Origin: Amnibacterium endophyticum
Lineage (GTDB): Bacteria > Actinomycetota > Actinomycetes > Actinomycetales > Microbacteriaceae
Length of the DNA: 64,000 bases
NCBI RefSeq assembly: GCF_042680685.1
Contig: NZ_JBHUEA010000006.1
Location: forward strand, 1-64,000
Direction of reading: 5' to 3'
The notes below the pieces were generated by a model. The model was not told where the DNA came from. It did not search any database and was given only the letters and a program-made list of their open reading frames with translations. A program made the translations under genes and the position numbers. Shown one piece after another: positions 1 through 8,516 of the stretch. Numbering within the stretch: the stretch's first letter is position 1; each line of letters opens with the position of its first letter.

Positions 1-216
1 GGCGGCGGGGGCGGGGCCCCGCAGGCCCGGCCCCGCTCAGGAGCGGATCCCCGCCGCGGCGGCCCCGAGCGCGCCGGCGCGGCGCCGGGCGTCGGCGACG
101 ACATCGCGCAGGGCGGCGGCGCCGACGCCGGGCGCATCGCCGACGCGCTCGAGGCCGTCGCGGCGGGGATCCGCTCCTGAGCGGGGCCGCGCCTGCGGCG
201 CCGCGCCGCGGCGTCC
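1..216. repeat. Imperfect fold-back (inverted repeat) at the left edge
   Basis: Positions 1-97 are the reverse complement of 120-216 without any indel (mirror sum 217), leaving a 22-nt spacer at 98-119. Identity is 72 of 79 over positions 19-97 and falls to 12 of 18 in the outermost 18 bases. Because the right arm holds the end of alaS, the minus strand of the left arm carries a diverged copy of the same protein tail and stop. Most differences change A/T in the right arm to G/C in the left. A real inverted duplication is possible, but a chimeric read or contig-end artefact fits better. Confidence 0.8.
99..180 (+). CDS. alaS: Alanyl-tRNA synthetase, C-terminal tail (partial)
   Basis: The frame ending at the TGA of 178-180 reads GDDIAQGGG followed by about 18 residues. 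This resembles the C-terminal end of the AlaS DHHA1 domain (Gly-rich segment, then 'D-[IM]-A-Q-G/A-G-G'). The Gly-rich lead-in expected just upstream is replaced by the fold-back copy, so trustworthy coding sequence probably begins near position 99. AlaS charges tRNA-Ala in the cytoplasm. It lies directly upstream of ruvX, an arrangement common in actinobacteria. Only about 26 residues are visible, so the call rests on this short motif plus gene order. Confidence 0.6.
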
Positions 217-665
217 GGCTGGGCGTCGACGTGGGCACGGTCCGCGTCGGCGTCGCGCGCTCCGACCCGGACGGCCTGCTGGCGGTGCCGGTGGAGACCG
301 TCGCGCGCCGCGGCGACCCCGGTCCGGCGGTGCGGCGGATCCTCGAGATCGCGGACGAGACGGGTGCGGTCGAGCTGGTCGTCGGGCTGCCCGTCGCGCT
401 GTCCGGCCGCGAGACCGCCTCGACCGCGGACGCCCGCGCGGTCGCCGCGCTGCTGGCCGAGGGGCCGCTCCCGGTGCGCCTCGTGGACGAGCGGCTGACC
501 ACCGTCAGCGCGCAGGGAGCGCTCCGCGCGTCCGGCCGAAAGACCCGCGGGACCAGGGCCGTCGTGGATCAGGTCGCCGCGGTGGTACTTTTGCAGCACG
601 CCCTCGACGCCGAGCGGTCCTCCGGGACGGCGCCGGGAGCACTCCTCGACCCGAACCGGAAGTAG
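177..665 (+). CDS. ruvX: YqgF/RuvX-family putative Holliday junction resolvase (pre-16S rRNA nuclease), CTG start
   Basis: About 162 residues with the RNase H-like fold of the RuvX/YqgF family, implicated in 5'-end maturation of 16S rRNA. Visible motifs are RRGVRLGVDVGTVRVGVA (the Asp of GVDVGT is the first metal ligand), ELVVGLP, RLVDERLTTVSA and the C-terminal VVDQVAAVVLLQ. The GTG at 231 would remove the catalytic Asp. Upstream in this frame there is no ATG, GTG or TTG to the window edge; the candidates are CTG 177 (giving a CTGA overlap with the alaS stop) and CTG 219. I chose 177 because of the coupling overlap, but the sequence here adjoins a suspect fold-back. Followed 5 nt later by mltG. 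Confidence 0.85.
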   Translation: MSGAAPAAPRRGVRLGVDVGTVRVGVARSDPDGLLAVPVETVARRGDPGPAVRRILEIADETGAVELVVGLPVALSGRETASTADARAVAALLAEGPLPVRLVDERLTTVSAQGALRASGRKTRGTRAVVDQVAAVVLLQHALDAERSSGTAPGALLDPNRK

Positions 666-670
666 TCCTC

Positions 671-1834
671 GTGGCGCACACCCCTGGACAGCAGCAGGAC
701 CCGGCCGACGAGTTCGGAAAGCTGCTCGCCAGCCCGCCCGACGACGGAGACGAGCCGCCGCGGCACGGCAGGGAGCGCCGCAAGCGCCGCCGGATCTGGC
801 CCTGGGCGATCGGCATGCTGCTCGTGATCGTGCTCGCCGTCGCGGGCGCCGGCTGGTTCGCCTACACGACCTACCCCGACCAGGTGAAGGCGCTCTTCGG
901 CTGGAGCAACGACTACAGCGGTCCGGGCGAGGGCAGCGTGCGCGTCGAGATCCGCCCCGGCGACTACGGGCAGGACGTCGCGGCGACGCTCGTCCAGCAG
1001 GGCGTCACGAAGACGCAGGCCGCGTTCTACGACCTGCTGCTGAAGACGAAGCCCGAGCCGTCCCTGCAGCCCGGCACCTACGACCTGCGGCACCACATGA
1101 GCGCCGAGGCGGCGCTGAAGGCGCTGCAGGACCCGGCGAACCGCGTCGAGTCCACCGTGGCGATCCCCGAGGGATCCACCTCGAAGCAGATCCTCCAGAT
1201 CGCCGCCGGTGCGACGGGCGTGCCGCTGGCCGACCTGAAGGCGGCCGCGAAGGACTACGAGCAGTTCGGCATCCCGAAGTCGGCGCCGAACATCGAGGGC
1301 TGGCTCTTCCCGGCGACCTACACCTTCCAGCCGGACACGTCGGCGAAGGCGATGCTGCAGGCGATGGTCGACCGCATGAAGCAGGCGCTGGACGAGGCCG
1401 GCGTCGCGCCGAAGGACCGCGAGAAGACGCTGATCCTCGCCGGGCTGGTGCAGAAGGAGAGCAACGGCGTCGACGACGCGAAGGTCGCCCGCGTGTTCCT
1501 CAACCGGATCAAGGAGGGCATGCCCCTCCAGTCCGACGCGACCGTGAGCTACGGCGCGGGCGGGACCACCGTCGTGCCGACGCCGGCGGAGAAGGCCGAC
1601 AAGAACGGGTACAACACCTACCTCCGGAACGGGCTGCCGATCGGCCCCATCTCCAGCCCCGGCGACGTGGCCATCAAGGCAGCCGTCTCGCCTGCGAAGG
1701 GCAAGTGGCTCTACTTCGTGACGGTGAACCTGGAGACCGGCGAGACGAAGTTCGCGACCACCTACGCGCAGCACCAGAAGAACGCGGACGAGTTCCTGAA
1801 GTGGCTCGCCGCGCACCCCTCCTACGCGAAGTAG
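671..1834 (+). CDS. mltG: Endolytic murein transglycosylase MltG (YceG-like)
   Basis: 387 aa, GTG start. A charged cytoplasmic N-terminus (RERRKRRR) precedes one membrane helix at about 42-66, with the rest outside the cell. The YceG domain follows: a LysM-like part (about 95-185, ending IPEGSTSKQI) and the catalytic part with GWLFPATY and LAGLVQKESNGVDD. The Glu at residue 263 (QKE) matches the catalytic acid of the family, and LNRIKEGMPLQSDATVSYG and the NTY..NGLPIGPISSPG stretch are also family hallmarks. MltG cleaves nascent glycan strands and so limits their length. It lies between ruvX and aroE, as often seen in Gram-positive genomes. Confidence 0.95.
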   Translation: MAHTPGQQQDPADEFGKLLASPPDDGDEPPRHGRERRKRRRIWPWAIGMLLVIVLAVAGAGWFAYTTYPDQVKALFGWSNDYSGPGEGSVRVEIRPGDYGQDVAATLVQQGVTKTQAAFYDLLLKTKPEPSLQPGTYDLRHHMSAEAALKALQDPANRVESTVAIPEGSTSKQILQIAAGATGVPLADLKAAAKDYEQFGIPKSAPNIEGWLFPATYTFQPDTSAKAMLQAMVDRMKQALDEAGVAPKDREKTLILAGLVQKESNGVDDAKVARVFLNRIKEGMPLQSDATVSYGAGGTTVVPTPAEKADKNGYNTYLRNGLPIGPISSPGDVAIKAAVSPAKGKWLYFVTVNLETGETKFATTYAQHQKNADEFLKWLAAHPSYAK

Positions 1835-1838
1835 GCCG

Positions 1839-2636
1839 GTGACGGGCCGCCTGGCCGTGCTCGGCTCGCCGATCGCGCACTCCCGCTCGCCGCTGCTGCA
1901 CGACGCCGCGGCGCGGGTGCTCGGGCTCGACCGGCGCTACGAGCGGATCGAGGTGCGCGAGGACGGGCTCCGGGCCTTCCTCGGCGGCCTCGGCGCCGAT
2001 TGGGTGGGGCTCTCGCTGACGATGCCGCTGAAGCGGGCGGTGCTGCCGCTGGTCGGCGGGCACGACCCGCTCGTCGCGCGGCTGGGGCTCGCGAACACCG
2101 TGGTGCTCGGCGAGCGGCCCGGGCTCTTCAACACCGACGTCGGCGGCGTCGAGGCGGTGCTGGCGGACCTCGTCGGCGCACGCCGCGCCGTGGTGCTGGG
2201 CGCCGGGGCGACGGCGGCGAGCGCGCTCGAGGCGCTCGCCCGCCTCGGCGTCGAGCACCGCACCGTCGCCGCACGGCGTCCCGCGGCGGCGGCGGGGCTC
2301 GGCGATCTCGCGACGGAGGTGGTCGAGCTCTCCGCCGCGCCGCTGGCGGACGCGGACGTCGTCGTGTCGACGCTGCCCGGCGGCGCCGACGCGGTGCTCG
2401 ACGTGCCTGCGCGGGTGCCGGGCACGCCGCTGCTCGACGTCGCCTACGACCCGTGGCCCTCCGCCCTCGGCGCCGCCTGGGCCGCCGCGGGCGGCACCCT
2501 CCGGCACGGGCTCGAGATGCTGGTGGAGCAGGCCGTGCTCCAGGTCCGCCTGTTCACGGGCGGGACGCTCGCGGAGCCGATCGACCGCGAGCCCGAGGTC
2601 CGCGCCGTCATGCGCGACGCCGTCGGGCTGGGGTGA
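1839..2636 (+). CDS. aroE: Shikimate dehydrogenase
   Basis: 265 aa, GTG start 4 nt after mltG. It reduces 3-dehydroshikimate to shikimate, step 4 of the chorismate pathway. The shikimate-binding segment SPIAHSRSP is at about residues 10-18, SLTMPLK carries the catalytic Lys, and NTDVGG supplies the partner Asp. The nucleotide-binding domain has the glycine loop GAGATAAS. The usual C-terminal substrate helix is present (GLEMLVEQAVLQ). It is the first of four consecutive aro genes. A paralogous YdiB-type dehydrogenase is possible, but the context favours AroE. Confidence 0.93.
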   Translation: MTGRLAVLGSPIAHSRSPLLHDAAARVLGLDRRYERIEVREDGLRAFLGGLGADWVGLSLTMPLKRAVLPLVGGHDPLVARLGLANTVVLGERPGLFNTDVGGVEAVLADLVGARRAVVLGAGATAASALEALARLGVEHRTVAARRPAAAAGLGDLATEVVELSAAPLADADVVVSTLPGGADAVLDVPARVPGTPLLDVAYDPWPSALGAAWAAAGGTLRHGLEMLVEQAVLQVRLFTGGTLAEPIDREPEVRAVMRDAVGLG

Positions 2637-2685
2637 TCCGGGAGCGGCCCGGCCGCCGGGCCGGGGCATGGGAGGATCGCTGACG

Positions 2686-3882
2686 ATGTTGCGCTGGTTG
2701 ACCGCCGGTGAGTCGCACGGCCCGAGCCTCACCGCCATCCTCGAGGGGCTGCCCGCGGGCGTGCCCGTGTCCGGCGACGCCGTGCGGGCCGACCTCGCCC
2801 GACGAAGGCTCGGCGCGGGGCGGGGGTCGCGGCAGAAGTTCGAGCAGGACGAGCTCGGGATCACGGGCGGCGTCGTGCAGGGCCGCACCATCGGCGCACC
2901 GATCGCGCTCACGATCGGCAACACCGAGTGGCCGAAGTGGCGCGAGGTGATGAGCCCCGAGGAGACGCCCCTCTCGGACGCCTCCCGCGGTCGCGGCGCG
3001 CCGCTGACCCGGCCGCGCCCGGGGCACGCGGATCTCACGGGGATGCAGAAGTACGGCTTCGACCAGGCCCGCCCGGTCCTCGAGCGGGCGAGCGCCCGCG
3101 AGACCGCCGCGCGGGTCGCGCTCGGCGCGGTCGCCCGCGCGTTCCTCGCCGAGCTCGGCGTCCAGGTCGTCAGCCACGTCGTGGCGATCGGTCCCGTCGC
3201 GGTGCCCGAGGAGTCGCCCGTGCCGTCGCCGGCGGACCGCGACCGCATCGACGCCGACCCGGTGCGCTGCGCCGACGCCGCCACCGCCGCACGGATGCTC
3301 GACGAGATCGACGACGCGCACCGGGCGGGCGACACCCTCGGTGGGGTCGTCGAGGTGGTCGCGACCGGCCTGCCGCCCGGGCTCGGCTCCTACGTGCACG
3401 GCGACCGCCGCCTCGATGCGCGGCTGGCCGCCGCCCTGATGGGGATCCAGGCCATCAAGGGCGTCGAGGTCGGCGACGGGTTCCGCACCGCCGCACGGCG
3501 CGGCTCCGCGGCCCACGACGAGCTGGTGCTCACCGACGGCGTCGTCGAGCGCGCGACGGACCGCGCGGGCGGCATCGAGGGCGGGATGACCACCGGGCAG
3601 CGGCTGCGGGTCAGGGCCGCGATGAAGCCGATCTCCACCGTCCCGCGGGCGCTGCGGACGGTCGACGTGGCCACCGGGGAGGCGGCGTCGGCGCACCACC
3701 AGCGCTCCGACGTCTGCGCCGTGCCCGCCGCCGGCGTGGTCGCGGAGGCGATGGTCGCGCTCGTGCTCGCGGACGCGATGGTGGAGAAGTTCGGCGGGGA
3801 CGCCGTGACCGAGACCCGGCGCAACCTCGAGGCCTACCTCGAGGCGATCCCCGCGACGCTCCGGAGCGGCTCGGGCCTGTGA
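2686..3882 (+). CDS. aroC: Chorismate synthase
   Basis: 398 aa. An in-frame ATG at 2668 exists, but the ATG at 2686 is preferred: GGAGG at 2671-2675 lies 10 nt upstream and the protein then begins MLRWLTAGESHG, as the family does. It converts 5-enolpyruvylshikimate 3-phosphate to chorismate using reduced FMN. Signatures are GESHG at the N-terminus, LGAGRGSRQKFE, the HRAGDTLGGVVEV region and HQRSDVCAVPAAGVVAEAM near the C-terminus. The last codons overlap aroK by GTGA, so the two are probably translationally coupled. Confidence 0.96.
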   Translation: MLRWLTAGESHGPSLTAILEGLPAGVPVSGDAVRADLARRRLGAGRGSRQKFEQDELGITGGVVQGRTIGAPIALTIGNTEWPKWREVMSPEETPLSDASRGRGAPLTRPRPGHADLTGMQKYGFDQARPVLERASARETAARVALGAVARAFLAELGVQVVSHVVAIGPVAVPEESPVPSPADRDRIDADPVRCADAATAARMLDEIDDAHRAGDTLGGVVEVVATGLPPGLGSYVHGDRRLDARLAAALMGIQAIKGVEVGDGFRTAARRGSAAHDELVLTDGVVERATDRAGGIEGGMTTGQRLRVRAAMKPISTVPRALRTVDVATGEAASAHHQRSDVCAVPAAGVVAEAMVALVLADAMVEKFGGDAVTETRRNLEAYLEAIPATLRSGSGL

Positions 3883-4382
3883 GCCGCACGATCGCGCTCA
3901 TCGGGCCGATGGGCGCGGGCAAGTCGTCGATCGGGCGACGGGTCGCGAAGCATCTCGACCGCCGCTTCGTCGACACCGACGCGGCGATCGCCCGCGAGCA
4001 CGGGCCGGTGCCGGAGCTCTTCGCGCGGCACGGCGAGGCCGCGTTCCGCGCGATCGAGCGCGGTGTGGTGCAGCGGGAGCTGGCGGCGGGCGGCGTCGTC
4101 GCCCTCGGCGGCGGAGCGGTGCTCGACCCGGGCACGCGCGAGGACCTGTCGGACTGCACGGTCGTGCTCCTCACGGTCGACGAGCAGGCGGTGGCGGAGC
4201 GGATCGCCGCGGGCGGCCGCCCGCTGCTCACGGACGGGCTCGCGTCCTGGCGGCGCATCGCGGCCGAGCGCGCGCCGGTCTACGCGGCGCTCGCCGACGT
4301 GGTCGTCGACACGTCGAGACGACCCATGACCCGGATCGCCGCGGAGCTCGCGGAGGCGCTGCGGCAGGAGGAGGAGCGATGA
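3879..4382 (+). CDS. aroK: Shikimate kinase
   Basis: 167 aa, GTG start overlapping the aroC stop (GTGA). It phosphorylates shikimate at the 3-hydroxyl with ATP. The Walker A loop GPMGAGKSS is at about residues 8-16, DTD (about 34-36) binds Mg and shikimate, GGGAV forms the second shikimate contact, and AAGGRPLL is the lid region. The length is typical. The stop overlaps the aroB start as ATGA. Confidence 0.95.
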   Translation: MSRTIALIGPMGAGKSSIGRRVAKHLDRRFVDTDAAIAREHGPVPELFARHGEAAFRAIERGVVQRELAAGGVVALGGGAVLDPGTREDLSDCTVVLLTVDEQAVAERIAAGGRPLLTDGLASWRRIAAERAPVYAALADVVVDTSRRPMTRIAAELAEALRQEEER

Positions 4383-5455
4383 GCGCGACGGAGCGGATCC
4401 CGGTGCGGGGCGCGGGGGAGTACGACGTGGTCGTCGGCCGCGGGCTCGGCGACGAGCTGGAGCGGCTGATGCCCGCCGGCGCGAAGAAGGCCCTCCTGAT
4501 CCACCAGCCGGTGCAGGCGCGGCGGGCGGACGCCGTCCGCGAGCGCTTCGCGGGCCGCGTCGAGGTCCTGACGGCGGAGGTGCCGGACGCGGAGGACGCG
4601 AAGCGGATCGAGGTGGCCGCGTTCTGCTGGGGCATCCTCGGCCAGGCGGACCTCGGCCGCGGTGACGTCGTCATCGGGCTGGGCGGCGGCGCGGTCACCG
4701 ACCTCGCCGGCTTCGTGGCGGCGACCTGGCTGCGCGGCGTCCCGTTCATCGCCCTGCCGACGAGCGTCCTCGGCATGGTCGACGCGGCCGTCGGCGGGAA
4801 GACCGGCATCAACACGACCGAGGGCAAGAACCTGGTCGGCGCGTTCGCCCCGCCGATCGGCGTGCTCGCCGACCTCGACGTGCTCGAGACCCTGCCCCGC
4901 AACGACCTGCTGGCAGGCTTCGCCGAGGTCGCGAAGTGCGGCTTCATCGCCGACACCGGCATCCTCGACGCCCTCACCGCGGATGTCGAGGAGGCGACCG
5001 ACCCCGCGTCGGAGGTCTTCGCCGACCTCGTCGCCCGGGCGATCCGGGTGAAGGCGGAGGTGGTCGGCGAGGACTTCCGCGAGCAGGGGCGCCGCGAGAT
5101 CCTGAACTACGGCCACACCCTCGGTCACGCGGTCGAGTACGCCGAGCGCTACCGCTGGCGGCACGGCGCCGCGATCAGCGTCGGCATGGTCTTCGTCGCG
5201 GAGCTCGCGCGGCTGGTCGGGCGCCTCGACGACGACGGCGTCGCGCTGCACCGCGAGGTCCTCGGGTCGCTGGGGCTGCCGCTCACCTACCCCGGCGACC
5301 GCTGGGACGCGCTGAAGACGGCGATGCGCCGCGACAAGAAGAGCCGCGCCGGCCTGCTCCGCTTCGTGCTGCTCGACGGGATCGGCCGCACGAGCATCCT
5401 GAACGGCCCGGAGGACCACCTGCTCTTCACCGCCTTCCAGGAGGTCGCCGCCTGA
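4379..5455 (+). CDS. aroB: 3-dehydroquinate synthase
   Basis: 358 aa. It cyclises DAHP to 3-dehydroquinate with NAD and a divalent metal. Recognisable segments are IGLGGGAVTDLAGFVAATW, ALPTSVLGMVDAAVGGKTGIN, FAEVAKCGFI and LNYGHTLGHAVEY, the last containing one of the metal-binding histidines, with the second in RHGAAISVGM. It overlaps aroK by 4 nt and ends the aroE-C-K-B run. The next enzyme of the pathway, aroQ, lies 1.1 kb downstream behind a transporter gene. Confidence 0.96.
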   Translation: MSATERIPVRGAGEYDVVVGRGLGDELERLMPAGAKKALLIHQPVQARRADAVRERFAGRVEVLTAEVPDAEDAKRIEVAAFCWGILGQADLGRGDVVIGLGGGAVTDLAGFVAATWLRGVPFIALPTSVLGMVDAAVGGKTGINTTEGKNLVGAFAPPIGVLADLDVLETLPRNDLLAGFAEVAKCGFIADTGILDALTADVEEATDPASEVFADLVARAIRVKAEVVGEDFREQGRREILNYGHTLGHAVEYAERYRWRHGAAISVGMVFVAELARLVGRLDDDGVALHREVLGSLGLPLTYPGDRWDALKTAMRRDKKSRAGLLRFVLLDGIGRTSILNGPEDHLLFTAFQEVAA

Positions 5456-5519
5456 CGGCCGCGCCCCCGCCGGCTCGGCGCTCGGCGCACGTCCGGGACC
5501 CCGGGGGCAGACTCACGGC

Positions 5520-6527
5520 GTGCCGAGGAGTCGTCAGGACCGAGGAGGGGGCGGCTCGCTCCTGACCGTGCTCGTCGCGCTGGGCGCCAACGTGCTCGTC
5601 GCGATCGCGAAGTCGATCGCGGCGCTGCTCACGGGCTCCGCGTCGATGGTCGCCGAGTCCGCGCACTCGTGGGCCGACAGCGGCAACGAGGTCTTCCTGC
5701 TGATCGCGGAGCGGCGCTCGCGCAAGCAGCCGGACGATTTGCACCCCCTCGGGTACGGCCGGGACACCTACGTCTGGTCGCTCTTCGCCGCCGTCGGCCT
5801 CTTCACCGTCGGCGCGGTGCTGTCGATTCAGCACGGCATCGCCGAGCTGACCGCGGACGAGCCCGCCGAGGACAGCCTGATCGCCTACATCGTGCTCGGG
5901 GTCGCCTTCCTGCTCGAGGGCACGTCCTTCCTCCGCAGCGTGCACCAGGCGCGGCAGGAGGCGTCCGATCAGGACCAGGAGGTCCTCGAGCACGTGCTGC
6001 GCACGTCCGACCCGACGGTGCGGGCCGTGTTCTTCGAGGACGCGGCGGCGCTGATCGGGCTCGTCATCGCCGCCGCGGGCATCGCGACGCACCAGATCAC
6101 GGGCTCGGCCGTCTACGACGCGATCGGCTCGATCGCCATCGGCGTCCTCCTCGGCGTGGTCGCCGTCGTCCTGATCCAGGTGAACCGGCAGTTCCTGATC
6201 GGCCAGGTGCCGCCGCCGCGGACCGTGCGGGCGGTGCTGCGCCTGCTGCTCGCGGAGCCCGAGGTCGAGTCGGTCTCCTACCTGCACGTCGAGTTCGTCG
6301 GGCCCTCGAGGGTCTTCCTCGTCGCCGCGGTTGACCTCGTCGGCGACCAGGTCGAGCACGAGACGGCGGCGCGCCTGGTCGCCGTCGCGAGAGCGGTCGA
6401 GCGTGACGAGCACGTCGTCGAGGCGGTGCTCACCCTGAGCGAGCCCGGCGCGCGGAAGCTGCAGGTCGAGGAGGCCCAGAGCGCGGGCAACGAGATCGGC
6501 GGACGCTCGGCGGCGGTCGCTCGGTAG
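5520..6527 (+). CDS. Cation diffusion facilitator (CDF) family transporter
   Basis: 335 aa, GTG start. A CDF-type metal/proton antiporter of the inner membrane. Six hydrophobic helices span about residues 13-200. The metal-site motif of helix 2 is seen as ESAHSWAD (HxxxD) and that of helix 5 as FFEDAAALIG, where Glu-Asp replaces the more common His-x-x-x-Asp, as in the SLC30A9-like branch. A cytoplasmic C-terminal domain of about 100 residues follows. The substrate (Zn, Co, Mn or Fe) cannot be read from the sequence. A near-consensus -10 (CAGACT, 5508-5513) lies 6 nt before the start, so the mRNA may be leaderless. Confidence 0.88.
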   Translation: MPRSRQDRGGGGSLLTVLVALGANVLVAIAKSIAALLTGSASMVAESAHSWADSGNEVFLLIAERRSRKQPDDLHPLGYGRDTYVWSLFAAVGLFTVGAVLSIQHGIAELTADEPAEDSLIAYIVLGVAFLLEGTSFLRSVHQARQEASDQDQEVLEHVLRTSDPTVRAVFFEDAAALIGLVIAAAGIATHQITGSAVYDAIGSIAIGVLLGVVAVVLIQVNRQFLIGQVPPPRTVRAVLRLLLAEPEVESVSYLHVEFVGPSRVFLVAAVDLVGDQVEHETAARLVAVARAVERDEHVVEAVLTLSEPGARKLQVEEAQSAGNEIGGRSAAVAR

Positions 6528-6530
6528 GGT
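6525..6530 (+). promoter_or_regulatory. -10 box for a leaderless aroQ mRNA
   Basis: TAGGGT ends 6 nt before the GTG of aroQ. No Shine-Dalgarno fits between. It overlaps the TAG stop of the transporter gene. Confidence 0.55.
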
Positions 6531-6536
6531 CGGCGC

Positions 6537-6986
6537 GTGACGCGCGTCCTCGTCCTGAACGGCCCGAACCTGCAGCGGCTCGGCAGCCGCCAGCCGGACG
6601 TGTACGGCACGACCACCCTGGGCGACGTCGCGGCCGGGCTCGCCGCCGCCGCTCCGGACGGCTTCGAGGTCGAGCTGCGCCAGACCGACGACGAGGCGAC
6701 GCTGATCGGCTGGCTGCACGAGGCCGCCGACACCGCGTCGCCCGTGATCCTGAACCCCGCCGCGTTCACCCACTACTCGTACGCGCTGCACGACGCCGTG
6801 CTGATCGTGACCGAGACCGGGCTCCCGCTCATCGAGGTGCACATCTCCAACCCGCAGGCCCGCGACGAGTTCCGGCACGTCTCGGTGGTGTCCCCGGTCG
6901 CCACCGGGGTGATCGCGGGGCTCGGCACGGACGGCTACGGCCTCGCCCTCGAGTGGATCGTGAGGCGCGCGGGACGGGCCCGGTAG
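6537..6986 (+). CDS. aroQ: Type II 3-dehydroquinate dehydratase
   Basis: 149 aa, GTG start. It dehydrates 3-dehydroquinate to 3-dehydroshikimate by the type II (enolate) route as a dodecamer. Landmarks are LNGPNL at the N-terminus, the flexible loop with the probable catalytic Tyr23 (PDVYG), ILNPAAFTHYSYALHDA, IEVHISN with the catalytic His, and FRHVSV. The length is typical. With aroE, aroC, aroK and aroB nearby, only DAHP synthase and EPSP synthase of the shikimate route are missing from the window. Confidence 0.95.
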   Translation: MTRVLVLNGPNLQRLGSRQPDVYGTTTLGDVAAGLAAAAPDGFEVELRQTDDEATLIGWLHEAADTASPVILNPAAFTHYSYALHDAVLIVTETGLPLIEVHISNPQARDEFRHVSVVSPVATGVIAGLGTDGYGLALEWIVRRAGRAR

Positions 6987-6989
6987 ACT
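6984..6989 (+). promoter_or_regulatory. -10 box of the efp-nusB transcript
   Basis: TAGACT overlaps the aroQ stop codon. It would start an mRNA with a leader of about 35 nt that carries the strong ribosome site AAGGAGG (7020-7026) just before the efp ATG. This contrasts with the leaderless genes around it. Confidence 0.5.
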
Positions 6990-7030
6990 CCTCCGTCGGC
7001 TTCAGGAGCCGAAGACTCGAAGGAGGCACC

Positions 7031-7590
<560 letters not shown>

Positions 7591-7591
<1 letters not shown>

Positions 7592-8013
7592 TGTCCGCAC
7601 GCACCAAGTCGCGCCGCCGGGCGCTCGACGTGCTGTTCAGCGCGGACGTGCGGGGCGACACGATCGAGCAGGCGCTCGAGGCGGAGTCGCTGCGCGCGGC
7701 CTCCCGCCCCGAGCGCGCGAACAGCTGGCCGTACGCCCGCGAGATCGTCCAGGGCGTGATCGACCACGAGGACGAGATCGACCTGCTGATCACCCGGCAC
7801 TCCACCTCCTGGCGCATCGAGCGGATGCCGGCGGTCGACCGCGGCATCCTCCGGATGGCGGTCTGGGAGGCCCGCTTCAACGACGAGGTCCCCGTCGGCG
7901 TCGCGATCGACGAGGCCGTGGAGCTCGCGAAGGAGCTGTCCACCGACGACAGCCCGAAGTTCGTCAACGGCGTCCTGAACGCGATCGTCAAGGAGCCCGC
8001 GCTCGGCTCCTGA
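7591..8013 (+). CDS. nusB: Transcription antitermination factor NusB
   Basis: 140 aa, GTG start sharing one base with the efp stop. An all-helical RNA-binding protein that, with NusE (S10), binds boxA of rRNA leaders and prevents premature termination. Family features are the basic N-terminus KSRRRALDVLFSADVRG, the middle WRIERMPAVDRGILRMAVWE and the end VAIDEAVELAKELSTDDSPKFVNGVLNAI (quoted in parts). In many actinobacteria pyrR follows directly; here 1.8 kb of unusual sequence intervenes. Confidence 0.94.
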
Positions 8014-8516
8014 GCCCCCGCGGAGCCCCGTGCAACGCGCAGCGGCCTGTGCGATCGCTCGAGGCGTTACCCACGCCGCCATGCGTTGCCCGCGCGCGCC
8101 ACGGCCGGCCCGGTCAGGCCTCCTCGGACCCCCTAGCCCTGCCCGACGTTTGTGAACAGGCCGATGACCCGCCCGTCCGCCGCACCGGCGAAGCCGTGGA
8201 GGACGATCTGCCCCGCCTCCCACCCGATCGCGCGACGTGGCATCGCAGTCGGCGAGCGACAGCTCCAGCGTCCGATGCGCGAGGCGCGGCTTGCCGTCCC
8301 GCCAGACCTTGTCGCTGGTCAGGCGAGTGAGGCCAGGCAGCACCTTCACCTGCTCCAGCAACGGCGGTGCGGTGAGGTGTCCCACCGCTGACTTGAATGC
8401 GATCTGCCCTCCATGCCCGGGAAAACGGGGAAGCCGCGTGGGCGCGCTCTTCCTACGTTCAGGACAACCTGATCCGGTGACGGAGCCGGACAAGCAGGTC
8501 GACCAAAGGAGTTCGC
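8014..8516. other. Non-coding stretch of about 500 bp with a degraded gene remnant
   Basis: No intact gene is visible between nusB and the secreted protein. The base composition is less biased than that of the neighbours. On the minus strand two adjacent frames look once-coding (see the pseudogene entry). A weak -10-like TACGTT (8454-8459) and the ribosome site AAAGGAG (8504-8510) belong to the downstream secreted protein. Confidence 0.6.
8133..8420 (-). pseudogene. Possible frameshifted remnant of an unidentified gene
   Basis: Read on the minus strand, an upstream frame gives AVGHLTAPPLLEQVKVLPGL followed by TSDKVWRDGKPRLAHRTLEL. A second frame, shifted near 8240, gives GWEAGQIVLHGFAGAADGR and VIGLFTNVGQG and ends at a TAG (8133-8135). 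Both stretches have protein-like composition unlike the Arg/Pro-rich noise elsewhere, and together suggest the 3' end of one gene broken by a frameshift. I do not recognise the family. A short intact open frame of 36 codons (8133-8243) is the alternative. Confidence 0.3.

Noticed and set aside
2668..2685. Start of aroC at ATG 2668
   Set aside because: GGAGG would lie inside the coding sequence; the family start and ribosome spacing support ATG 2686.
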